From positions 10,263,110 to 10,327,109 of the forward strand of contig OU452227.1 in assembly GCA_911728455.2 (NCBI GenBank): 64,000 nucleotides of DNA, in the 5' to 3' direction. Position 1 is the first letter of the stretch; each line of letters starts with the position of its first letter. A program made the position numbers and the translations under genes. Source of the DNA: Marthasterias glacialis (Eukaryota; Echinodermata; Asteroidea; Forcipulatida; Asteriidae). The notes beneath the pieces were generated by a model. It had not been told where the DNA came from. It did not search any database and saw nothing but the letters and a program-made list of their open reading frames with translations. This document shows, piece by piece, positions 47,201 to 59,200 of the stretch.

Positions 47201-50200
47201 CCACCTCCAAAGCTGGCATACAATGATGTTGAAGCACTACATAAAAAGTGTGGACCTGATAACAAAAGATGTCCACACTGTGTAGGAACTTGAAACACTG
47301 TGTGGACTTACACAAGCCCACGAGTGTTTTCACAAAATTAGATATTCTTGTTTTACTCGAAAAGGAAGCATTTCTGTACAGCATTGAACAGTTCAAAACC
47401 CGAGTATTATGTTAAAGGGATCGGGTGTCCGAAAACCAGCTCTCAAAACACTCCCTTATAGAAATGGTGGTGGTTTTTAAAGACTTCTTGTCGCACAATG
47501 ACAAAGGAATGCCCACACAATGTGTGTTACAAAGGACTGTGTTCTTACCGATGGACCCTTATGGGGTATTTTAGTGACGTCATCTGAGAACGGTCTATTG
47601 GAAAGAGGTCGGTCTTTGAAATAAGATTTTGGTTTTTGTTTTTGTGGGGAGGGAGGTATTCATTTGAAGCAATGGTGAAAAAAAGCCAGGGTTTGGGTCG
47701 TCAAAAACAAAACAGTTGAATCAAGGCTTCTGACTGCCCCCCCCCCCCCCCCCCGCACAAAGATATTGACAAAATAGGGAGACCACCAACATTAGGGCTG
47801 GATAGCTCAACTGGTAGAGCATCGGTGCGTACAGCCAATGGTCGCAGGTTCAAATCCAACTCCAGTCAATTTTGCTTTGTTTGCCCCAAAATTGATTTAA
47901 AAAATAAAACAGTGTCCATTGTGCAAATTCCTTCTGGGATCTACGTCTCTGCATTTCAATGTATCCCGGCTGTCACTTGGTGTACAGTTAAACCTTGTGG
48001 TTCCGCATTACATACACCGTACAACACCGTACTCGCTATTACTGCCAGAATGAGATCTAAATATAAAACATTTGTGTATTTGACAACCCCGGGACAGAAT
48101 CGCACCTTCTTGAAGATGATTTGTGAAATGTTCTGACAAGGCAGATGAGTGCTCCGTACATGGCCCTGAAGCATGAAGCAAACAGGAAATGGCAGAGAAT
48201 GTTTCCTGTCCATCATTCCCTTCAGGCCAGTGTTTGTGAGTTCAGGATATTGCCTGCCTGTCAATAGTAAAGCCTCTCATACAGCCCAGGGGAAAGCCCC
48301 CCCCCCCCCCATGAAAGCTGGGAGCGACATCATTCGGCATCACGGCATCTTCTTGAAGGTTGATTTCTTTCTTCTCCTTATTGATAACACAGATGGCACG
48401 ATGATGATAAATGGATTTGAATCCCGTGTACATGTGTGTACAGTTGGCCAAGATTAATTCAAAAAAATCGGTGCCCAGTACAAAACCCATTTTTCAATCC
48501 ACTGATCGTTGATTTTGTACTGGGTCTAAAGTCACTGCTTTTACACAGAATCCTGTACACTAGGCCTACCATGCCTACTGGCCAAAGTAAATGCAGAATT
48601 CTGTGGTAAATACACTCTATTAATGTAAGCGTGAAAAAACACTTGTTTTGTCCGCCATACCACTCTTGCAAAGACCCATATGGCAGACAACTCATTTTGG
48701 AGTGCAAGATAGGTGTTTTCAAGTTGAATCAGAACTAGTATAGTTTGCTTCAATTTCTCTAAAAAAAGGGTGATGCACAGTGAGTTTCAATCTCAAAAGA
48801 GCCAAAATGACGCAACTCTTTTTAAAGTGAAAGACGGGTGTGTTTTCAAGTTGTATCATAGTGAAATCCACTCCAATTTCACTCAAAAAGGGAGTATGCA
48901 CTTTGAGTTTCAATCTCAAAAGAGCCAAAATGACACAACTCTTTTTAAAGTGAAAGACGGGTGTGTTTTCAAGTTGTATCATAGTGAAATCTGCTCTAAT
49001 TTCACTCAAAAAGGGAGATGCACACAGTGAGTTTTAATCTCAAAAGAGCCAAAATTACACCACTTGGGCGGGAGAGAGAGATTTTTCATTCTTTTACATA
49101 TTTTAGAGAGTAGTGCCAAGAAATTGGGTCCTCGTGATAGTGCAATGAAATTGTGCCCTCGTGAATCCTAGCACCAACATGTTTTGCATCTTACCAAAAG
49201 CCTCACCAAGAGAGTTTGTGGTGTGTCATGGCCGAGTGGTTAGTGCATCGGACTCAAACTCTGGTGGCTGAGTCATCGGAGTGTGGGTTCGAGCCCCAGT
49301 CATGACACTTGTGTCCTTGAGCAAGGCACTTAACCATAATTGCTCCGTAAAAGTTGGGGAGGTAGAGCTTTCTGCTCTACCAGCCAGGCTTCTGATGGAT
49401 GATACCCAAACCTACATCCTTTACGGACTGTAAAGGGGGTAACTCTGTTTCAGCCCCAGGAGTAGGTGGCAAAGGCCCCTGGGAATATAGCTGACTTGTA
49501 CCCCACACCTCGAGTGGCTTACAGGGCTTTGTGTGTCTGGCGACTTCCATAAAATAAAAAAATTTTTAAAGCCTACTTAAAACTTTTCCCAAATCCTTGA
49601 AAATCAACTTTGGGGTTTTGCCTGATTACAAAGACTCCGTTGTGCATTAATAAAGCCAATAGTCTGGATGACTGCTCATGCCATGTCGGTCTAATCAGAG
49701 CTGAAAGGTTTGGAGTAACATGCTAAGTGTAGATAGTTTCCGACTGCATAAAGCGTTCTAATTTCTCCACACAGCCAAGTGGTTTATCGACCATTCATAC
49801 AAGGAACTTGATAGGAACTCATGCATACAGCATGCGGTATTTACCCACAGTCGTGCGTAAAAGAAAAAAAAAACTATCATTGCCCATGAAGTTGGCCGAC
49901 ATTACACTTTGTGACGTCACAGGGGAACTATCTTTTTAAACAACTAGACAGAAGTAATTGTTGTGAGCTGAGTACTGATGATGATAATGTCATATGCTAT
50001 TTTGAACTCTTGATCAAGTCTGTAAGTCAGTTGATGGCCAGGTCCTCAGCCTGATGAAGGCCTGTGGTGCCCACCATTAAGTCGTGTGTCAGGGCAGTCG
50101 GCATATGGTGCATCGTCTGGAGTTCGCCACAGTCACAAAGTAGGGATGCGAAGCAGCCCCACTGGTATAAGCTGCCGCAGCAAGGCACCCCGCATCAGTG

Positions 50201-53200
50201 CGGAACCGGTTCAGGAGGCACCAATGACCGCGGGGGAGGTCCAGTCCCGGGAGCTGGGTGGAAGGGTCAGCGACGAGGAACGTCGGTGTGATCTTGCCAC
50301 CGCATGCGCCATTGCACGTATCCCATGTAACATTTTTAAAAGATGTTTGCGAATCAATAAAAATGTCCTCAGCGAGGTCAGTGTGGCCCCAGCATGTAAA
50401 CACATTAATGATAATAAGCTGCATTCCCAATTACGCACATGTAATATATACCAATGAAGTGGAATACAGGCATATGTACAGATCCGTTGCAACATCTAGG
50501 TTAAGTGACACTGAAGTTTGTTCCACATGATGACATCTCATCAGCAATTGTCTCCCAAGGTTAGTATATTGAATAGTCCTCCCTGTAAATATTTCCCTCA
50601 CTCACTGTTGAGTCCGAGAAGCTTTCTGAACATGTGTCTCATCAAAGTAAATTTCACTTCACAATTAGCATGGATCCATACTAGCGGTTGAGACATCTGC
50701 TCTGGAATGCTGAGGTCGTGGGTTCGAATCCCACATAAGTAGTTAATGGGGTTTTCTTTTTTCGCAGGAGACTTGGAAAGCACTGAGCATGCAGTGCTTA
50801 TCACACAAAGTGTAAGAGTAAAACCAAAGCCTTATTATTCTTTATCCCTGATGCAACTATTATATCTCGTACACCTTTCTTTTGCAACATCACAGTCTGA
50901 GTTTTTGCCAACCAAGATGGAGAAACTACTGGGAGCCATCAGTGCAAAGCAAAAACAGCTATTCAACGTTTGCAAAATATCACAGTTTGCAAAAATGTCA
51001 CACAAATGTATATCCACAAATTGTTTAGAATTTGTTGGAAACAAACCTACCAATAATGGGATGTATTTACTTAAAATAGAAAGTTTACAAAAATGTTGAA
51101 TTTGGTCACAACGTATGTCAACAAGCAGTCCATGCCAACCAGCACGGTTTGTTTACCAACAATAGAAAGGTCTATACACCAATCTGAGCAGAGCTCCTTT
51201 ATGGTGTTGTTTTACACAACCGCAGCCCTGGCCTCTGCATGCGCGCGTGACACGACACGCAGGTCAGCGCGCATTTGTACCAATCAGCACGGAGGACTCA
51301 CAGTGCATGTGCCTCGACGCACGCGTGCCGCGGCCATAGTTGCGGTGGCTGTAAACGCCTACTAGTCTATAAACCAATCCGAGCAGCTCGTTCATTTTGG
51401 TTTGCACCACCGCAGCTATGGCCGCCGCACGCGCGCATCGACACACACGCACTGTGAATCCTCCATGCTATCTGGTACATATATGCGCAGCTAACGCGTT
51501 ATTGTCACATCGCGCCCGTGTGCGGCAGCCATATCTGCGGTGGTATAAACCACCATGAACGAGCTGCTTGGATTAATGTACACATGGTACAGACCAAAAC
51601 TACAATTGGCCTTGGCGGCAATATTTTACCACTACTGCTACGCGTACAAGCATACTGTGCTCTACAATGTTATTACGTATGTGTACATCATACACACACT
51701 GGCACTTCAATAAAATGTTCTGCCTTATGCAAACAAGTATAAATTTGCACATCCAGTACCTTGACTTTAATGTTATTAAAAGAGCCATTCAAACTCATAT
51801 TTTAATGCAAAAGCACTCAAGAAAAGCATGTTTGCATTGTGCACATGATAAAACAAAATTGCTAGCCACATACATTGTAGATGTAAGAACAATCACTACT
51901 CAGCACACGAGAAGCAAACAGCGGAGAGAATTTAATGATGACTTCTTCCTGTCTCCTGTTGCCTTGGCAACAAGGCAAGTCAACAGCTGTTTAATTAGAC
52001 CTGCACATTGAATAGCAGTGCTGTCCGGGGTAGGATTTCGGCTAATAACAGGGACCTTGGATGTCTCTAATTCAAACGGAAGTGTTTAGCATCAATTTTC
52101 TGCCTTGGGGCATGAAATAATGGCATTAAGATGGTGCAACGGGCCTGGGGACTCTGACTACTTGATGCTTACTGCCATGACTACCACATTGGATTAGAGG
52201 TCTCTGTAGGAGTCAGGGGACCTCCGACTGTCTAACCACTTTATTTCTGAACCCAAAGACACTCGACAGGCTTGTTGATTTGACTTGCTCTGAATATTTA
52301 TACTGAAATATTAGAGTCACAAAAAAAATTGATAAGCAGAAAGTTAACAGTGCGATGATTTTAGGGTTGGTTTGCACTTTCCTAAATGCAATTTGGGATT
52401 TTCGCTTTGGGCCAATTACATGTAACTGCTTCTGCTGTGGTCGGATATATGTTTAGAGAATTTAGATAGAGAGATGAGTAGGCCTACTGTATGGCATGAA
52501 AATAAACCTGTCAACAAAGTTTGGAAATTTATTTTCAATCACCTATATTTCAGTTATTTGTGACTTGTTTAAATCATGTAACTGTTCATGTATTCCTTCC
52601 TTTTTTTCACAATGAGACCACATTTGTAGCGTCCTTCGCAATTCAGCTTCTCAGCTGCCAGTAAGGATGACTAGCCTCCCAAAAGATTGTAATGATTATT
52701 TTTACTAAATTAGTGGCTTTGAAACGAGTGACACTGTCTAGAAAGTTTGAAGGCAAAGGAAGACCACGGACAAGCTACATGCCTGAAGACATAAACTTCT
52801 CTGCTGCATCCACAAAATCCCTGACAAAGCATTTTTAACCTTTTTCAAAGTTTTCTCAGAGTCACGACTCAACCCGATTGGGTGATCATGCAGCGGTTTA
52901 ACAAAAGGATTGCTCTCTGTACTCTTTTGAACACAAATGGTGTAGCATAGACATTAATAAGGGAATAAAAGAGTGGCGAAGAGGTCTAAATCGGCCGTTT
53001 AAAACCATCAGTGCCGCAGCCTGGGTGATATAAAGGCCCCAGCTGAAGGCGAGGGCCTTTATTGCATGGCCACGGCGCTGTAAGGTTTTAAACGGCTGAT
53101 TAGGACCTCGTCGCCACTCTTTTATTCCCCTTCATAAATATGATAAATGCTCTTTTATTGTTAAGAAATAAAATGTCAAAACAAAACAAAAATCAGCGAA

Positions 53201-56200
53201 TGACACACCACACCTTGCTCACTTTGCAATGAATTTTGCTGTCCATGTAAGTTACATTCAGGAGCCCAGCTTTGCACTACGGTTCTGTTTCGCGCCTCTT
53301 CAATATAAACGTTTTCTAGTGTTAGAGAATGAAAACAGGAAACCAGACTAAAATATCTGGTCTTAAACAACTCCAGCCGTATCTTTATCCGCCGTTTAAT
53401 ACCAGGTAAACACGGTCATGTGACCACCTTTCAACCAATAGGAATGCCTCAACTGTTTTGGGTATTCATAAATAAGGGAATTAAAGAGTGGTGACCGAGG
53501 TTTTCACCAGCCGTTTAAAACCGACGGGGTCATGGCCATTTGATAAATCACACGGCCACAACCCTGCAAGGTTTTAAATGGCCATTGAAGACCGAGACAC
53601 CACTCTTTTATGCCCATTCATAATGTCCTTTTTGCCAAAAAGTGTAATAATGTGGAAAAACACCTGAAACTTTAAAAAAATAATTTTTTTAAACTCCTGT
53701 CACGTCCTCAGCCTCCATTTTGCAGCGTATCAAATTGCATGTGAAGCTCAATGATTGCGCATATGCGCTCGCATACTAATAGACGGGGACTAGCGGTGAT
53801 ATGTATTAATTGTGCTACGCGTAAATAAGCATCGGCGTTAGTATAATTTCGGACTGGTTTTAAACGCTCTTGGCCATGTCTCTATCAGCCGTTTAACCAC
53901 CCCACCGTGACATGCTCTCGACCAATCAGAATGGACAAACTGTCTGGGGTATTTATAATTATACATATTTAAGCAGCTCTATATATGGTTTACTCTTTAA
54001 TGAATTCTATATGGCTCAAGATGCTCAATCAACAGGCATGTCCCCCCCCTCGCCTACACCAAGTCCCGTATGAGTAAATTTACGGTGTGTTAATGACAAC
54101 ATGACAATCTCGGAGAGCACTCAGCCCAGTGATTTACTTGCACTTCAGCGTTCATGATAAATTGTAATTGGGTATTGGAGTAGATGGGAAAAGGCAAGTG
54201 ATTTACATGCGTGTATTATTTTTTTAGAAAGGATAACCGTAAGGCTACAGTAGCTCCGTTCTTGAATAGCAACTTGGTACATGTGCTCTTGACACACAGT
54301 AGTTGTAAATGATGATGGCATCAGTTTTTTTGGTTTCAGGCAAGCCATCCAGCTCAAGCCAAACTTAAAATTTTTCTTGTAAACCATGATTTCCAAATTA
54401 ACCACTTGGCGCCGGAAGTTGTGGGTAGGCACACACACCGTGATGGGGACATTTTGTACAATGGAACAAAGGTCCCCACAACGTTTTTCTTTGTCAACTC
54501 CTGTTACCCACAAGGTAATTCAATAGAAAAGGGAGTAATAGAACAACAATGGGGAGTCCCCACAACTTCGTGTTAAAAAGAATGTGTGTACGCACAAAAA
54601 TGTTATCCCCAGCCTGCAAACGGGCGACTTCTAAACACGCCATTGTGTAAAATCGGAATACCGGAACAAAGGTTGCCCGGGCATTCCACTACTGAGTGTG
54701 CACAGAGCATGCATAATGCCATCTAACGCTTGGTAGAAACTCACACAAAGAGGAAACATGGTCTTAGGCATTTCGCTGTTTTTCAACCATTATTTGAGGG
54801 TTGTTGAGTAATATCTGATTCCAGACCTTTGTGCTTTTGGTTGCATTCTGGCTTAATGGAGGTAAGGTCAGAGTGAACCGGGGATCCAGCTTTGGTTCTG
54901 GGCTTAGTTCCAAAACTACCAATCCTATGCCGTAGCTCACATCCAAGGTTTTGCAATTCATGATACATATATTTGACATTTTTAATGTCTGACATTGGGC
55001 AAGTGAAAGCTAATATTGCTTGCAAAACTTTGCTGATTTTGTTTTATTCTAGAGGCAGAGAGATTGTCTGAATTCTGACTGTTGACCGTGACTGATGAAA
55101 TTAAACAAGTTTCCCTACATTTGAGTGCATCTTACATGCATAAATATACATAAAATCTTTGTGATTTATTAAATGATGACTTTTTGAACCATTTTGCAGC
55201 ATCCAGTTTGGAGTCCATCACCAGAGTTTGCCCCTAACTGTTTCAGTGATAAGCCAGCCGGACCAGTCAGCTTGTCATTTCACTAATCCGCCAGCTCTTT
55301 TCACTCGTCCACATTTCACTTTAAAATAGGGATGCTTTTCAACACCAAACTAGCCAGCCGGACCACTTGGAGAGAATTTGCAGGGATGAGAGTGGATGAA
55401 AATTACAAATCCACCAAACACCGGTGGAGAGTTTGGTGCCTACCAGCCATGCCACAACCCGCATCAAAGGCAGCATCCCGTGCTTAAATGTTGATGGGGC
55501 AAGCACCTTCTTGTAGTCAAAATACAGCACATGTACTGCGTAAAGGGCCTGGATGTATATGTAAATGACATCAAAACAGTTTTTTGTTTTTCCCCCAATA
55601 GTAATTTTGTAAAATCTAGAAATCCGGAAAAATCTGGAGGAATCTCGTCCCTGAATTTGGTCCTCATGTGTTTTAGCTAGCATTTATCCAGCGGACCACT
55701 ATGAAGGGAGAAGGCTGTGATCACCCTACTTTACATTTATATCCCCTAATAGTATCTTCTAATATGACTCTCATCCGCCACAGTGTACGTCTAACTTCAA
55801 GATATCGGTACCACAGAAGCCCCATCCATCATCATCATCTTCATATGTGAACGATTGACGGAATGTCAATGTACAGTTAATAATGAGACTAATGGGCGCA
55901 AGACAAACATTTGTGGGCCATCATGTTGTAATCATACCCGGTTAGAATGGCTCTCGTTGGAAATGAGCATATTGCTTCTCGTTCAGACACCTGAATGCAC
56001 TCAGAATTGTGAAAGGGCTGCTGCTGCTGCTACTGGTGAGCAATCGGTCTTTAATATCATGTACGCATACTCCAGATCTTATCATGCCTATGAAAGTGGG
56101 TCAACAAGCTATTAAAGTGCACATTCTTCAATATCCAAATCTACTTCTGATTCGAAATAAAACTGTAAGCAGTGTGTTTAGAGGTACAAGTAGTCTGAAT

Positions 56201-59200
56201 ATAATATAGTAGGGTCGAAAATTCGGCCATCCTAATGTTTGTTTGGTAAGCACTGCTTCAACTTTTCATTTTGCTTCTACTCCATTTCTCAGTGCTATTT
56301 CGGATTCGAAATAAAACTGTTAGCAGTGTGTTTAGAGGTACAAGTAGTCTGAATATAATTTAGTAGGGTCAAAAATTCGGCCATCCTAATGTTTGTTTGG
56401 TCAGCACTGCTTCAACTTTTCATTTTGCTTTGACTCCATTTCTCAGTGCTGTGTCTGATTCGAAATAAAACTGTTAGCAGTGTGTTTAGAGGTAGACAGT
56501 AGTCTGAATATAATGTATAATATAGTAGGGTCGAAAATTCGGCCATCCTAACATTATTTTTGTAAGCACTGCTACAACTTTTTCATTTTGATTCTACTCC
56601 ATTTCTCAGTGCTACGCAGAGTTTTACTTCAAATGTACAGTACATACTTCTGAGGGGAGATGATTTTTAATTAGGGCCTAATATAAATGTACAGTATGTA
56701 GTTTTTCAGCCCAACAAAATGACCCACTCAATTGATTTTTGACTTTGCACGATCTTAATCCATGAGCCATGGGGCTGGTCTTAAGAAACACGCAGCCATT
56801 CTACTAAGAGTGTTCACAGGTTGCAGTTCAAAGTCAATACATGTACACACAACCTTGTTATGGCATGGTCACACACCTATGTATGTATGTATGTACATGT
56901 ATGTCAGACACGTACTGTAACCTATTCAAGTACATCATGGCTACAGACTCCTTCCTGCATATTACACAATACATGTTTGTACACTGTACATCGCACTTGA
57001 GTTGTATCCAAAGTGGCTCAATTAAAAACATGCACTGTCATGACTGTAGACCAGGCCTGATTGCTTCGTTCTTGAAAGGGGCAAAGTCACCAAGGCATTT
57101 TCTTCTTGATGGAGGGCACCTCCAGGAGGAAATTGTCAATTTGTACTGGGACATTTCAAGGGGCACCAAGGCCATTGACCAAGGGGGCAATGGAGGCAAT
57201 GGGCCTTATTTTTTTACTGCAAGAGGGTGCCCTTTGGGGTAGATAGGGGGTCAAACCATAGAAATAGTGTGGTAAACCAGATGCAATTAGACTTCTGATA
57301 AAGCAGTTAACATACAACTTTTGAGGTTTGTTTTTATTGACAGTTTTACAATGTAATCAGTGTAAGATACTTGCTTGGAAAATTTGTATTTTCAATGTTT
57401 TGAAATATTTTTATATTTTTGTACTATCAAAATGGTACTAATATTGCGCCCTCTTGCTATCAAAAATACGGCCTATTGCCTCCATTGCCTTCGTGAAGGA
57501 TCAGGGAGGCCTGGTGGCCTACTGTTTAAATATTATGAGACTAAAGCGAGGCTGTAAGTTGGAAATAGTCTGGCCCCAGTAAGAATCAATGCACATGTAA
57601 GTATAGTATCACTGTTGCACGCAGGTAATGTGAGGCTCAAAATTTACAGGATTTTTTTTTTTTTTTTATGGTAGCCCACAGGACAACAAGGACATGTACA
57701 TGTAGTAACCTGAATAATAAATATTACTAGTCCTTCTTGTTTGTTCAGTAGTCCAGTAGCCGATTTCACCAAACAGCCAAGATTGATTTTAAGATGTGCA
57801 CTCTTGCACTAAGGTGATGTGATGTCACGTTACAATTCACTAATGAAGATTTTGGCAACTCAACTTAAGGATGAATCTTAGTGCTTTGTGAAATCGAGTC
57901 CAGGATTCAATTTCAGAAAGCACCAAGACTTATGATAGAAGACGAGCTGTCAATGTTGCCATGGTGATTTGAATAGTGACATCACACTTTGCTCAACACT
58001 TAAGATTAATCTGATTAGTCGGTACATCTAGCCGGTGGCCGCAGGTTCGAATTCCGCTCCAGTCAATTTTTGCTTTGTTCACCCCCAAAATTATTCACTT
58101 AAAATGAATACACATCTTAAGATCAACCCTGGCCTTTTGTGAAGTCGACCTACGGGCCCACTCACTTTTAATAAAAACGCTAAGATTCACCTTCAGATGA
58201 GCTGTCAATATCGGCCATCAGTGATTTGTATTGTGGCATCACACTTTACTTAGCAAATTGCTTTATGGTGCCGATTTTTGCCGAAATATCTTTATTCTTT
58301 TGCTTTCTTTCTCTTAACGAATTTCGACAGATGATGCCGTTTCAAAACAAAAATCATACACAAATCTCCTCATATATGCCATGGACGATGCACAAAATAA
58401 CGAGCAAAACTGTTTGTACGTGGTTCGCGGATGTGAAGTGGGATCCCAACAACAATTTATTTCAAGCCGTCTCTCTTACTTCATTCAAAACATCCCTCAA
58501 AATCTTTTCCACAGTCATTGTTTCCATTAAGTTTTCTCTTCTCCCCTTTTATTAGTTCTTTATTTAGTATTTGTTGTAAAGCGTTGTGATACCTCTGCGT
58601 AAGAACGCTAAATAAATGCCTGAATTATTAAGCTTTTAATTAACTGCCACTTATCACAGGCCGATTTTTTCATGCAATAACTTAAACAAAAGCTTGTAAC
58701 TTTCTTGAATCTATACAAAAAGCTGTTTAAAATTTAAATCTAAATTTTCGGGTCAAATCGACCCAAAAATCGGACATAGCATCTTTAAGATCATAATTCG
58801 CTCATCTATTAAATCAAAACCTAGGCTCCCAAACTGATGTCAAAATGTATGCATATCACTATGGTGATATCAACACCTCATCTTAAGATGAACCTTGGTG
58901 CTTTGTAAAATCAAGCCCCAAATAAACAAATTGAACATGCTCAGAGACAAATTTGCTCAAATGGGGCGCGGTATCATGCACTCCATTATGTGCTGCTGTG
59001 GAACTATTTTGCAAGTACATGAGTAGTGTCACAGACAATTAGCCATGAAATAAGAAACAAGAAATAATCGAGTGCTAAATAAACAAATTTAACACGCTCA
59101 AAGAAAATTTGCTCAAATGGGGCGAGGTATCGCACACTCCATTATGTGCTGCTGTGGAACTGTTTTGCAAATACATGAGTAGTGTCACGGACAATTAGTA

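Noticed and set aside
49225..49308. Functional tRNA-Leu gene
   Set aside because: A SINE body follows directly and similar heads recur in the window. There is no T-run terminator just after the tRNA part.
54764..55025. Overlapping minus-strand ORFs (GCELRHRIGSFGTK...)
   Set aside because: The composition is somewhat protein-like, but no splice sites, domain or homologue could be recognised.
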